From contig JAFTXP010000007.1 of NCBI GenBank assembly GCA_017461545.1, positions 1 through 64,000 of the forward strand: 64,000 bases of DNA. The letters run 5' to 3'. The stretch comes from Clostridia bacterium. Lineage in GTDB: Bacteria > Bacillota > Clostridia > UBA1212. Made by a program: the position numbers and the translations under genes. The notes under the pieces were generated by a model. The model ran no database searches, was not told where the DNA came from, and saw only the letters and a program-made list of their open reading frames with translations. This document shows positions 1 through 8,777 of the stretch, one piece after another (position 1 is the stretch's first letter; the number at the start of each line of letters is the position of its first letter).

Positions 1-19
1 ATTTTTCCTGTTCATTCAT
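1..19 (-). CDS. Start of a minus-strand gene, possibly an insertion-sequence transposase (partial)
   Basis: Only the first six codons (M N E Q E K) are inside the window. An AAGG ribosome site lies at 31-34, 11 bases before the ATG. The start resembles the N-termini of some clostridial integrase-type transposases, and tandem repeats typical of insertion-sequence ends lie just upstream at 92-138. The identity is an inference from these two weak clues. Confidence 0.3.
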
Positions 20-91
20 AGATAAATTCACCTTTCTGATAATGACCGCCTCCAATAAGGCAGTGTACTAAATATATTCAAAAAGTGAAAC

Positions 92-138
92 GGGACATTT
101 TCACTTTTAAACACTTGGGACATTATCACTTTTAAACA
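92..138. repeat. Two tandem 22-bp repeats, probable insertion-sequence terminus
   Basis: The units at 92-113 and 117-138 differ at one base and begin 25 bp apart. They share the core GGGACATT and CACTTTTAAACA. Repeated short units of this kind at a transposase-proximal end suggest transposase-binding sites, with the element extending left out of the window. No matching right end is visible here. Confidence 0.4.
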
Positions 139-170
139 AGAGAAAATAATACAATTTTTCGTAAAAATTG

Positions 171-199
171 TTTACAAAACAATTTTGTTGTGATATACT
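171..199 (+). promoter_or_regulatory. Sigma-A type promoter for tRNA-Pro
   Basis: TTTACA at 171-176 and TATACT at 194-199 are separated by 17 bases, placing the transcription start near 206, about 35 bases before the tRNA. A short inverted repeat (164-173 with 177-186) overlaps the -35 region. Confidence 0.6.
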
Positions 200-240
200 C
201 CGCTTTGTTGTGATTTCCCAAGCAATACAACAATAAAAAT

Positions 241-315
241 CGGGGTGTAGCTCAGTTTGGCTAGAGTGCTTGCTTGGGGTGCAAGAGGTCGCCTGTTCAA
301 GTCAGGTCACTCCGA
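241..315 (+). tRNA. tRNA-Pro (anticodon GGG)
   Basis: A full cloverleaf can be drawn. The acceptor arm pairs CGGGGTG with CACTCCG, and the D stem pairs GCTC with GAGT. The anticodon stem CTTGC/GCAAG holds the loop TTGGGGT (anticodon GGG), and the T stem pairs GCCTG with CAGGT around TTCAAGT. The C1 start is typical of bacterial tRNA-Pro. The discriminator A is followed by TAA, so CCA is not encoded and must be added by the nucleotidyltransferase. The gene stands alone with its own promoter and terminator and reads CCC/CCU codons. Confidence 0.93.
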
Positions 316-316
316 T

Positions 317-358
317 AAAAATACACCGAAGAGTTTAAAACTCTTCGGTGTATTTTTT
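317..358 (+). terminator. Intrinsic terminator of the tRNA gene
   Basis: A near-perfect inverted repeat (about 320-335 with 338-353) with core ACACCGAAGAGT is followed by a run of seven T, directly after the tRNA. Confidence 0.85.
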
Positions 359-391
359 TATAAATTTTCGTAACCAAATGAGAAGTCGGAG

Positions 392-478
392 TAAAATCCT
401 TTTTAGTGTAGCTAAACCGCACTTCCCGCAACCTAAAGCTACCCCCCGTATAAAAATCCTTTTTAGCGTAGCTAAACC
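392..478. repeat. Imperfect direct repeat, 27-28 bp
   Basis: Copies at 392-418 and 451-478 share the core ATCCTTTTTAG and GTAGCTAAACC. The second copy overlaps the left arm and loop of the long hairpin at 431-507, so this short stretch looks like a small composite intergenic repeat rather than a simple terminator. Confidence 0.6.
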
Positions 479-507
479 AGGATTTTTATACGGGGGTAGC
501 TTTAGGT
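431..507. repeat. Long hairpin (30-bp inverted repeat) at the end of rodA
   Basis: Arms 431-460 and 479-507 are complementary except for one extra C in a C/G run, with an 18-base loop. The right arm includes the rodA stop codon (502-504). It could end transcription of rodA, but it lacks a clean T-run and is much longer than other terminators here. A MITE-like or REP-like mobile hairpin is an alternative. Confidence 0.65.
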
Positions 508-1653
508 ATCAAACAATCCGCTTTCGCGACGCATTGACACGCTCAGCACAAATCCTATCGCAATGTAGTTCGTGAGCATTGCGGAGCCGCCCTGACTGAC
601 AAAAGGAAGCGGCAAACCGGTAATAGGCATTATTCCAATATTCATTCCTATATTTTCAAAAATTGTAAATGTAAACATCGCCAAAATACCCGCAACAATG
701 CATCGGCCGAACATATCGCGTGATTTGGAAGAAATTCTGACCATTCTCAGAAGTATGAAAGCAAAGATACAGATAACCGCAACGGCGCCTATAAATCCCG
801 CCTCTTCGCAAATAACCGTAAAAATCATATCGGTAAGCTTAACAATGATTCGGTTTGAAGTATTCATTTCGCCTTCTCCGACACCCTGGCCGAAAAGACC
901 GCCTGAGCTTATGGCCGACAGAGAACGCCTAAGCTGAAGTGTATAGTCATAATACAATTCATTCTCCGGATCTAAAAATCCCATAAATCGGTAACGCCTT
1001 ACACCGTTTAAATAAAACTTCCATACAAACGGCACGGCGACTAAACCTACTGCAATAATTGACAGGATGTACCTCAGCTTGATTTTTCCGACAAATAGCA
1101 TTGTCAGGAAAATAACTATGTAAACAAGCGCCATTCCCAAATCTTTTTGCAGAAATACAACTCCCAGAGGAACCAAAAATCCGCCCAGTATCATACATCC
1201 GTTTTTAAAATTTAATCCCTCGTTATTTGCCTTTTCTATATAGTATGCCAAAAAAATAATCATGGCGAGCTTCATCAGCTCTGAAGGCTGATACGTGGTA
1301 ATGCCCAAATCAAGCCAGCTTCTGCTGCCTCCCGATTCAGTACCGATTCCGGGTATGAAAACCACAAGCATCAAAAGTAAATTGGCTGCATAAAAAGGCA
1401 TATATATCTTTTTGAAATTTCCGTAATCGAAGAAAGAAATAATCAAAGCCGATACGATACCCAAAGAAAGTCCTACAACCTGAACGGTCATAGCTTTTGC
1501 TCCATGGTCAAGATATTTGTCATATTGAGCACTGTTCAAAAACACAAGTCCGACCGCCGAAATGATAAGCACAGCTATCATAAGAACGTAATCAAAACGT
1601 CTTATGTAATCAAACCTTCTGCTTCTTTCTATTTCAACATGCTCAAATCTCAT
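502..1653 (-). CDS. rodA: Rod-shape/septum peptidoglycan polymerase, RodA/FtsW family
   Basis: This is a SEDS-family integral membrane glycosyltransferase that polymerises lipid II into glycan strands with a partner class B PBP. The 383 residues hold about ten hydrophobic segments. The hallmark C-terminal motif is present as GIMPITGLPLPFVSQGG with SQGG instead of the common SYGG, and a GQGVGEG loop lies in the second half. Length and the GLPLPF form fit RodA better than FtsW/SpoVE, but the paralogues cannot be separated firmly by eye. It is the last gene of a minus-strand run after lgt (23-bp gap), and its stop lies inside a long hairpin. Confidence 0.85.
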   Translation of the reverse strand: MRFEHVEIERSRRFDYIRRFDYVLMIAVLIISAVGLVFLNSAQYDKYLDHGAKAMTVQVVGLSLGIVSALIISFFDYGNFKKIYMPFYAANLLLMLVVFIPGIGTESGGSRSWLDLGITTYQPSELMKLAMIIFLAYYIEKANNEGLNFKNGCMILGGFLVPLGVVFLQKDLGMALVYIVIFLTMLFVGKIKLRYILSIIAVGLVAVPFVWKFYLNGVRRYRFMGFLDPENELYYDYTLQLRRSLSAISSGGLFGQGVGEGEMNTSNRIIVKLTDMIFTVICEEAGFIGAVAVICIFAFILLRMVRISSKSRDMFGRCIVAGILAMFTFTIFENIGMNIGIMPITGLPLPFVSQGGSAMLTNYIAIGFVLSVSMRRESGLFDT

Positions 1654-1676
1654 TTGTAATTATATCCTTTAAAATT

Positions 1677-2738
1677 TTACTCTTCTGCTTTGTCCTTGTC
1701 TGAGGAATCTCCGTTATCCTCCAAGGAATCATTATATGATTCAGAAACTGTACTATCTTCAGTTTCCGAGTCAACATCAACCGAATTTTCATCTTCAATT
1801 ATTTCTTCCGTTCTGACCTTGTCTGCCAAATCGGAAAGCTTTGTACGTGTAGCTTCAGAAGAAACACTCAAAAGAGTATCTCTATGGAACTTCTTTCTGC
1901 AATCAATGAAGAACGGAACACTTATAAACACAAGTAAAACCGACAGAAGCTGAGAAACACGCACACCGCCTATGTAAAGGCTGTCGATTCTGAGCCCTTC
2001 TACAACAGCTCGCTCAAGTCCGTATATAAAGAAATATAATGCCAGAACTTCTCCTTTGCCTTTGCGGAACTTTATAAAGTATATGTACAAAATTATAAAA
2101 CCGATAAAGCACCAAAGTGACTCATACAAAAATGTCGGATGAACAAGAGAGCCGGACGGAGCTTTTAACTCGGAAACGACAAAAGAATCAATTTTATCTC
2201 CCGTCATTCCCCACGGCAGATCGGTAACACGGCCGAAAGCCTCCTGGTTTATAAAATTTCCCCAACGGCCTATCGCCTGTCCCAGGAAGATATGAGGCAT
2301 TGCAAAATCCAACAAATCGAGTATCGAATGTTTTTTTATCTTCGCCATTATTATAATAGCAACTGCCGCGCCGATAAGTCCGCCGTATATGGCGAGTCCG
2401 CCGTTCCATATTTTAATTATATCAATAGGATTGTCCTTGTAACTGTCCCATTCAAATATCACATAATAAAGCCTTGCTCCTACGATTGCGGACGGAATGG
2501 CCGCCAGAAGATAATCGGTCAGATTGTCTCTGGAAAGATTTATACGGTGACAGTTAAGCATACCCAAAATCATGCAAATAATCATGCCGGCACATATTAT
2601 TATACCATACCATGCAATGTTAAAACTTCCTATGCTGACAGAGGTATTTACGTTGTCAAACCGTATGCCGAGCTTCGGAAATTCTATATAATGTTCAGCC
2701 GCAGCCATGACACCGGCCGCCGCACTCAAATTCATCAT
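1677..2738 (-). CDS. lgt: Prolipoprotein diacylglyceryl transferase
   Basis: This membrane enzyme moves diacylglycerol from phosphatidylglycerol to the lipobox cysteine of prolipoproteins, the step before LspA (also in this window). Family signatures are visible: GARLYYVIFEW, GGLAIYGGLIGA, the Lgt signature GRWGNFINQEAFG, and HPTFLYES. At 353 residues it is longer than usual, because about 65 residues of acidic, Ser/Asp/Glu-rich tail follow the last membrane segment. The tail is probably cytoplasmic and disordered, and its role is unknown. Several lipoproteins in the window are likely substrates. Confidence 0.93.
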   Translation of the reverse strand: MMNLSAAAGVMAAAEHYIEFPKLGIRFDNVNTSVSIGSFNIAWYGIIICAGMIICMILGMLNCHRINLSRDNLTDYLLAAIPSAIVGARLYYVIFEWDSYKDNPIDIIKIWNGGLAIYGGLIGAAVAIIIMAKIKKHSILDLLDFAMPHIFLGQAIGRWGNFINQEAFGRVTDLPWGMTGDKIDSFVVSELKAPSGSLVHPTFLYESLWCFIGFIILYIYFIKFRKGKGEVLALYFFIYGLERAVVEGLRIDSLYIGGVRVSQLLSVLLVFISVPFFIDCRKKFHRDTLLSVSSEATRTKLSDLADKVRTEEIIEDENSVDVDSETEDSTVSESYNDSLEDNGDSSDKDKAEE

Positions 2739-2759
2739 AAATTAAAACCCCTTTCTGAT

Positions 2760-4046
2760 TTATAAAGGTTTTACGACTGACATAACAGGCTCTCTCATAT
2801 AAACACGCTCGAGAACCTTTCTTACATCATTTGCGGTTATTTTACCATACACATTGAAATAGTCAAACCCTTGAATCCCCTGTAAATACATTGAAGAAAA
2901 AAGTTTACCTATACTTTCGGGAAAAGCTAACATTCTTATGTCACTGCCGAGAAGCGACCGTTTAACACGGATAAAGTCGTTTTCGTTTATACCGTTTGCA
3001 GAAGTCTCTGAGATGTATTCGTTGACGTATTTCAAAAGCTCTTCCGGATTGTCCGACTCCCCGCCCAAAGAAGCCGCCGCATAATTTCTGTCAAGTTCAA
3101 AATCACTTGAAAAGCTGTAATCTATAAGACCTTTCTCATACATTTTTTCAAAGAAAACCGAGCTCTTGTCAAAAAGCATATTGCATAAAATATTTCCCGC
3201 CAGTCCGTGTATGAGGTATTCGTCACCTATCAAAACAGACGGATCATTTTTATATCCTATAGCGAACATAGATCTGGAAACATCCATCTTTTTCTCCGAT
3301 CTGTAGGCAACAACTGAGTCGGGCTCTCTTTCAAAATATTTTACGGGACATTCTTTTCTTTCGAATCCGTCAAAATGACGGCAAACCTCATCATAAATTT
3401 TCTCAGTTTCCAAGTCACCTACAACAGTCAATACCATATTTGAAGGAATATAAAAGTTATCATAACACAACATCAAATCCTGCGGAGTCGTTTCCGTAAC
3501 ACTCTTGACGGAGCCTGCAATTTCTTTTCTGACCGGATTTTTATGATATAGAAGTTTAAAAAGATTCATGGACGAAACATATTCAGGATTGTCCTCATAC
3601 ATCTTTATCTCACGGCAAATTATTCCCTTTTCTTTTTCAACATTTTCCGGCGTAATATAAGGATGTGTAACAAAATGCATCAGCATATCAAAACATATGT
3701 CAAAATTTTCCGTACAGTTAAAATAATAATATGTCTTGGAAAAACCGGTTGCAGCATTAGTCCTCGCACCGGCAGCATTAAATCTCTCAAGCATATTGCC
3801 GTCAGGCTGTTCAAATAGTTTATGCTCCAAAAAATGAGCAACACCGTCGGGTACAGTCGTAATTTCTGACTGCCCCGGCAAAATAAACTTCGTATTTACA
3901 GCGCCAAAACCTACAGAAATAACTGCAAACTTTTTATAAATGCCTTTTTTAGGAATAATCTGAACTTTCAGACCGGATGAATGTGTGAATTCATACAGTT
4001 TCTCACCGAGTTCGGGCGCTTCGATAAGCGTAATATTACTCTTCAT
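2760..4046 (-). CDS. M16 zinc peptidase, YmfH-type (catalytic partner)
   Basis: This is an insulinase-family (M16) metallopeptidase of about 428 residues. The inverted zinc motif HxxEH is present as HFLEH near residue 75, and a Glu-rich downstream segment supplies the third ligand. In Firmicutes this type pairs with an HxxEH-less partner, and that partner is encoded directly upstream. The start is placed at the second ATG (4046) because the GGAGG ribosome site abuts the first ATG (4052). It overlaps the end of the upstream gene by 11 bases, implying translational coupling. The substrate is unknown; peptide processing or turnover is inferred. Confidence 0.85.
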   Translation of the reverse strand: MKSNITLIEAPELGEKLYEFTHSSGLKVQIIPKKGIYKKFAVISVGFGAVNTKFILPGQSEITTVPDGVAHFLEHKLFEQPDGNMLERFNAAGARTNAATGFSKTYYYFNCTENFDICFDMLMHFVTHPYITPENVEKEKGIICREIKMYEDNPEYVSSMNLFKLLYHKNPVRKEIAGSVKSVTETTPQDLMLCYDNFYIPSNMVLTVVGDLETEKIYDEVCRHFDGFERKECPVKYFEREPDSVVAYRSEKKMDVSRSMFAIGYKNDPSVLIGDEYLIHGLAGNILCNMLFDKSSVFFEKMYEKGLIDYSFSSDFELDRNYAAASLGGESDNPEELLKYVNEYISETSANGINENDFIRVKRSLLGSDIRMLAFPESIGKLFSSMYLQGIQGFDYFNVYGKITANDVRKVLERVYMREPVMSVVKPL

Positions 4047-5361
4047 CGTCATCCTCCTTAGTTCCCTTCATAAAGTAAACAGTATCAAGCTGAATCTTTT
4101 TTGCGACTTCCGGCAACTGTTCTTTTTTTACCTTTTCTATATTCGAAATATATTCATCCAAAGCATAACTTTTGTTAAGAAAACTCTGGTCAAGATAATA
4201 ATCCAGCAGGGAATACTGATCTTCAGCAAGATTTCTGAGATTGTTTATAATATTATTCTTTGCCGCTTCAAATTCCTCGTCTGTTATATTGCCTTTTTTT
4301 ATTTCATCAAGCTGTTCAAGTATGATTGCTCTTGCCGTATCAAATTTATCAGGAGATATTCCGGCTGTCACAAACATTACGCCTTTTACAGCAGAGACTC
4401 TAGAACCGGCATAATAAGCCAAACTGTTTTTCTCCCTGACATTTTTAAACAACTTGGACGATGTGCCGCCTCCGTAAACAGTATTCATCAGTACAAGAGG
4501 AAAAAATCCGTCAGAGTCCTGAGGTGTATTCGTACGGAAACCCATTACAAGCTTTCCGTCGGAAATTTCATATTCTTCTGTCAATGACTTTATCTCTTCC
4601 CGGGAAATATAATGTTTTTCGACATAATCTATATATGCGCCGCCTCGCTCACCGTCACCGAAAACACCTGTTGCGGCAGCTTCCCTGAACATGTCCACAA
4701 GCGCATCGGGACGTTTTTTTCCGCAATAAAATACTCTGCACGGAACTTTTTTCAGGAAATAACTCCTGTAATAATCATACAACTCTTCGGAGCTCAAATT
4801 TTCGCCGTCCTCCGCATATCCGAGCTCGGAAACAGCAAAAGCCTCACCCGCAAACATAACCTCACGGCATCGCCTCATTGCATAATGATGTTTATCATTT
4901 TTTTCGGCATAAATATCGTTATTTAAGTTAGTACATTCCTGTTTGAAATATTTTTCAGAAAAACCGCTGCCCTCCGTTACGGGGTCGGTCAAAACCTTTA
5001 TCAGAAGCTTAAATGCCTCCTTTGCAATATATTCATCATCAAAATTTTCCTCACCGTCAAAAGCTTTTACATACTCATCCTTTAAAAAATCCACCATAAA
5101 AAGCATATGCTGTATTTCGCTTCTTTTACCCACATCGGTCATAAAAGCAGTACCGAAAAGCTCCTGACACTTAACCGTCAACTTTTTTGAAGTCGGATAA
5201 TCACGGCATCCTCGCCACAGAAGCGCAGGTATTACAGCATTTTTGTATGCACGTTTCGCATCAAGTCTGTCACAAAAATTCACAGTGACAGTGTCAGATT
5301 TAAAATTACTGTTTTCTATATAATAAAATTCAATTCCGCAAATTTCGGCAATTTTTTCCAT
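4036..5361 (-). CDS. M16 peptidase-like protein, YmfF-type (no zinc motif)
   Basis: The 441 residues have the overall M16 fold, with conserved middle and C-terminal features such as VYGGGTSSKLFKNVREKNSLAYY, but no HxxEH in the N-terminal domain. It is therefore probably the non-catalytic subunit of a heterodimer with the HxxEH-containing product of the overlapping downstream gene. This mirrors the two-subunit arrangement known for other M16B enzymes. The ribosome site is GGAGA about 11 bases before the ATG. Confidence 0.8.
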   Translation of the reverse strand: MEKIAEICGIEFYYIENSNFKSDTVTVNFCDRLDAKRAYKNAVIPALLWRGCRDYPTSKKLTVKCQELFGTAFMTDVGKRSEIQHMLFMVDFLKDEYVKAFDGEENFDDEYIAKEAFKLLIKVLTDPVTEGSGFSEKYFKQECTNLNNDIYAEKNDKHHYAMRRCREVMFAGEAFAVSELGYAEDGENLSSEELYDYYRSYFLKKVPCRVFYCGKKRPDALVDMFREAAATGVFGDGERGGAYIDYVEKHYISREEIKSLTEEYEISDGKLVMGFRTNTPQDSDGFFPLVLMNTVYGGGTSSKLFKNVREKNSLAYYAGSRVSAVKGVMFVTAGISPDKFDTARAIILEQLDEIKKGNITDEEFEAAKNNIINNLRNLAEDQYSLLDYYLDQSFLNKSYALDEYISNIEKVKKEQLPEVAKKIQLDTVYFMKGTKEDDDEE

Positions 5362-5398
5362 TCGATAATTTTCTCCAAAATAATTTTCAAAAGTGACA

Positions 5399-6385
5399 TT
5401 AAATGTCGTTTTTCTTTACAAGAATTTTTCTTGCATTTTTTATATCACATCTTATCTGATCAATAAGCTCCTCCGCATTCTTGAAGCGGCACTCGCCTCT
5501 TATCATATCGACAAAGAATACTTCAATATTTTTCCCGTATAATTCACAATTATAATCAAAAATGTGAGTTTCGACGGTAATGTCTTTTATTCCGTCAAAA
5601 GTCGGATTATTTCCGATATTTGTTATTCCGTCATACACTTTGCCGTCAATCACCGTTTTTGATGCATATACACCCGAAAGAGGCAAAGCAAAACCCTTTT
5701 GGGGCATTATATTTGCTGTCGGGAAGCCAAGCTCATGACCCACTTTTCTGCCCACGGCAACCTCTCCGGGAATAGAATAATATCTTCCGGTAAATTTTCT
5801 GTACTTTTTCATTCTTCCGTCTCTTATAAAGGATCTGAGAAGCGTACTAGAAATAACATTTTCGTCCTCCATAACAGGTGGGACAACTATTACATCAAAA
5901 CCGAACTTTTTCCCGAACTCTTTAAGCAAAGCCGGTGTGCCGAGACCTTTCCGACCGAACGAATAATTGTGACCCACAACAATCAGTTTCGCATTAAATT
6001 TTTTCACCAGATATTCTTCAATAAATTCTTCTGCGTGAAGATTGGCATATTCTTCGTCAAAAAGCTCAAAATAAGAAACATCAATACCCTTCCGGGCAAA
6101 TATCTCGGACTTCTGCGCGACCGTCATAATAACAGGAGTCTCTCTGTCTTTGAATAAAATTTTATTCGGATGATCCGAAAATGTATATACAACAGACAGG
6201 AGCGACCTTTTTCGGCACTCGTCCGCAAGAGTGTCTATCAGAGATGCATGACCTCTGTGAACGCCGTCAAAGTTTCCCAGACCGATTCCGGTACCGCAGG
6301 ACATATCTGTATCAAAAAATTTTTCACACGGCTCCGCATTTTCCGGGACACCGTATTCAATCTCAAAATCACCGTATATTTTCAT
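5399..6385 (-). CDS. ribF: Bifunctional riboflavin kinase / FAD synthetase
   Basis: RibF converts riboflavin to FMN and then FAD. The N-terminal nucleotidylyltransferase domain shows GNFDGVHRGH near residue 40, with a later VVGHNYSFGRKGLG segment. The C-terminal kinase domain begins near residue 180 with GRKVGHELGFPTANI and NIGNNPTF. The 328 residues are normal for the family. The start is the ATG at 6385, with GGAGATTGATT in front and two bases after the truB stop, so the pair is probably co-translated. No FMN riboswitch is seen upstream, consistent with its place inside an operon. Confidence 0.93.
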   Translation of the reverse strand: MKIYGDFEIEYGVPENAEPCEKFFDTDMSCGTGIGLGNFDGVHRGHASLIDTLADECRKRSLLSVVYTFSDHPNKILFKDRETPVIMTVAQKSEIFARKGIDVSYFELFDEEYANLHAEEFIEEYLVKKFNAKLIVVGHNYSFGRKGLGTPALLKEFGKKFGFDVIVVPPVMEDENVISSTLLRSFIRDGRMKKYRKFTGRYYSIPGEVAVGRKVGHELGFPTANIMPQKGFALPLSGVYASKTVIDGKVYDGITNIGNNPTFDGIKDITVETHIFDYNCELYGKNIEVFFVDMIRGECRFKNAEELIDQIRCDIKNARKILVKKNDI

Positions 6386-6387
6386 AA

Positions 6388-7350
6388 TCAATCTCCGAAA
6401 AATCTAAAAGGTCTGAGCCAAATTTTATCGCCTGCTTTTTCTTTTTGGGCTATCGCAAGCAATTCTCCTTTAAAGTATACGCAGATATCGTCATATCCGC
6501 CGACTGTTCTGACACGCGATACGTCAACCTTAACCTGCTTTCCGTGGATATAGTCCTGTTTTTCTTTTTCCGATATATCCACTGAAGAGTAGTTTTCAAA
6601 AATCGTTTCGACAGGAGCAACAAGTAAGCCGCCGCGTCCCTCTTCAAAGGCTTTTTCAAGTTCTTCCAATGTAACTGAGTTTTCTAACAGAAGTTCTCCG
6701 TAAGATGTTCTGACAAGTTTTGACATAACGGCACCGCAGCCGAGCACACCTCCTATATCGTTGCAGATTGACCTTATATATGTACCCTTTGAACAGTGAA
6801 CATCGATTACAGCCCTTGTGTGACCGTCGCCGTCTTTGAAAAATTCAATCAGATCAAGCTTGTAAACCGTGACAGTTCGGCTCTCGACCTCCACGTCTAT
6901 ACCTTGTCTTGCAAGTTTATAGAGCGGAACGCCGTCTTTCTTTATTGCCGAAAAAGCCGGAGGAATCTGCGTTATTTCTCCTCTGAAACGGTCAAGAACG
7001 CAGAGTATCTGTTCTTTTGTTACAACATCGCCTGCTGAATAATTCTCGGAGATTATCTCACCCCAGATATCCATGGTATTTGACGAAATACCTAAAAGGA
7101 GCTCTGCTCTGTAGGATTTTCCCATACGTAAAAAATAATCGGAGCATTTGGTAGCCTTGCCTATACATACGGGAAGCACTCCCGTAGCCTCCGGGTCGAG
7201 CGTACCTGCATGTCCTGTTTTCTTTACACCGGTAATCCTTCTCACGGCGCTGACGCATTTAAAAGATGTCATTCCGGCAGGTTTGTTTAAATTGACAAAT
7301 CCGCTTATCTCTTTTTCACATTCGCCTTTTGAGGCAATTTCTTTAGCCAT
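6388..7350 (-). CDS. truB: tRNA pseudouridine(55) synthase
   Basis: TruB makes pseudouridine 55 in the T-loop of tRNAs. The TruB catalytic motif GHAGTLDPEATGVLP holds the catalytic Asp near residue 50, and KPAGMTSF lies at the N-terminus. A PUA-like C-terminal portion brings the length to 320 residues. The gene starts on the stop of nrnA (overlap at 7343-7350) and is followed two bases later by ribF, as in the classical infB-rbfA-truB-ribF order. Confidence 0.94.
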   Translation of the reverse strand: MAKEIASKGECEKEISGFVNLNKPAGMTSFKCVSAVRRITGVKKTGHAGTLDPEATGVLPVCIGKATKCSDYFLRMGKSYRAELLLGISSNTMDIWGEIISENYSAGDVVTKEQILCVLDRFRGEITQIPPAFSAIKKDGVPLYKLARQGIDVEVESRTVTVYKLDLIEFFKDGDGHTRAVIDVHCSKGTYIRSICNDIGGVLGCGAVMSKLVRTSYGELLLENSVTLEELEKAFEEGRGGLLVAPVETIFENYSSVDISEKEKQDYIHGKQVKVDVSRVRTVGGYDDICVYFKGELLAIAQKEKAGDKIWLRPFRFFGD

Positions 7351-8410
7351 TAAGCTGTTTCCTCACTTCCGCAAGAAGTTTTTCTTTAAGTACAGGCTCT
7401 TCTCCGGCAAACGAAAGACCTGCTGCACGCACGTGTCCGCCGCCGCCGAAAGCAGACGCAACAGCTGCAACGTTGCATTTATCGCAGGATCTCATACTCG
7501 CCTTTAATGCCGGCAAGGTTTTATCGTCCTCAGCAAGGGCTCCGTGTTTCCCGTCTCTGACGAAAATACTTACCTCTACGTCCTCTATGTCTCTCATAAT
7601 CGAGGAAAGCGCGTTCGTATCTTCAAGAAGTGCTCCGGCATCTTTAAACATTTTGTCAGGAACGTACACGTAAGCAATCCTTCCGTTTTCAAAATATTCG
7701 ATTTTTGAATAAACCGCGGAAAGCAATTTAATCATTCTTTTAGGCTTTACATCGTAAACCTGCCTTGAGATCCATGTGATATCACTGCCTGTCACGGAAA
7801 TGAGCTGTGAAGCAATATAAAACGTGAGGGGTGTCACATTGCTGTAAACAAACCTTCCCGTATCGGTAAGAAGCGCGGTGTAAAGTCTTATTGCAATCTC
7901 ATAATCGATTTCGATACCCATCGCATTAAGCAAAAGCCATACAGCCTCGCCCGTAGCCGCCCAGCCGTCATAAACAAAATTGCTGTCGCCGAAAGCACAT
8001 CCGGGATTTTCCACGTGATGGTCTATTTTTATTTTGTTCGGTGACATTTTATACACGGCATAGCAGTTGTCCATTCTGTCCGGACCTGCACAGTCAATTC
8101 CTATTGCAAGATCACTCGGATTTTCCGTATACAAACTCAGATCATCACTATCTGTTGCGTCCAAAACAATGACGTCGATTCCCCACTGGCTTCCGGGAAC
8201 TAAAAATCCCAAGGCCTCTTCGGGACTGTCACAGAGAAAAACTTTCACAGCCTTATCCTTTTTTCGCAATGCAACAGCAAGTGCAAAAACAGAACCAAGC
8301 GCATCCCCGTCCGCATGGATATGCGGAAACAGAGACACGCTTGAAGCGTTATCGATCTGAGTTATACATTCGTTCCAATATTTAACATCAAATTTATCAA
8401 TCATTTTCAT
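7343..8410 (-). CDS. nrnA: DHH-family nanoRNase / pAp phosphatase
   Basis: This is a DHH/DHHA1 phosphoesterase that degrades very short oligoribonucleotides and dephosphorylates pAp. Metal-binding motifs are HADGDALGS near residue 35, an Asp-containing segment (GIDCAGPDR), DHH with following VENP, and TGRF. The C-terminal DHHA1 domain ends with GGGGHVRAAG. The start is probably ATG 8410 (or 8404), overlapping the end of rbfA; an upstream GTG at 8422 is also in frame. The pAp activity is relevant to sulfur metabolism elsewhere in the window only in a general way. Confidence 0.88.
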   Translation of the reverse strand: MKMIDKFDVKYWNECITQIDNASSVSLFPHIHADGDALGSVFALAVALRKKDKAVKVFLCDSPEEALGFLVPGSQWGIDVIVLDATDSDDLSLYTENPSDLAIGIDCAGPDRMDNCYAVYKMSPNKIKIDHHVENPGCAFGDSNFVYDGWAATGEAVWLLLNAMGIEIDYEIAIRLYTALLTDTGRFVYSNVTPLTFYIASQLISVTGSDITWISRQVYDVKPKRMIKLLSAVYSKIEYFENGRIAYVYVPDKMFKDAGALLEDTNALSSIMRDIEDVEVSIFVRDGKHGALAEDDKTLPALKASMRSCDKCNVAAVASAFGGGGHVRAAGLSFAGEEPVLKEKLLAEVRKQLNG

Positions 8411-8777
8411 TACCCAAAGCACCGTCCGGCTTTTTATCCTCGCTTACTATTTTTGTAATAAGCTCCGACATATAAGCTCCGTGCTCGATAGATTCGTCAA
8501 TAACAAAGTTCAGTTCAGGGATTGCACGGATAATCATTCTACGACCGATTTCGCGGCGAATAAATCCGGCAGAATTTCGAAGAGCCTGTATGGCAGAGGC
8601 CTTTTCAGCCTCTGAGCCATACACACTCACGTAAATTTTAGCAAATTTAAGATCCTTCGCAAGCTTGATATCCAGAACACTTGTCATAACCGGTATTCTC
8701 GGATCTTTGAGTTCTTCGCGAATAATATCACTTATAACACGTTTCATCTCGCCTGCAATTCTCACGGTTCTATCCAT
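8397..8777 (-). CDS. rbfA: 30S ribosome-binding factor A
   Basis: RbfA is a KH-like maturation factor for the 5' end of 16S rRNA in late 30S assembly. The 126 residues show the family's N-terminal segment (RISGEM-like, here [14 protein letters not shown]), DPRIP and the [10 protein letters not shown] strand. It overlaps infB by 8 bases upstream and nrnA downstream, all part of the same operon. Confidence 0.93.
   Translation of the reverse strand: MDRTVRIAGEMKRVISDIIREELKDPRIPVMTSVLDIKLAKDLKFAKIYVSVYGSEAEKASAIQALRNSAGFIRREIGRRMIIRAIPELNFVIDESIEHGAYMSELITKIVSEDKKPDGALGNEND

Noticed and set aside
6386-6420. FMN riboswitch for ribF
   Set aside because: ribF follows truB by two bases inside an operon, and no RFN element is visible.
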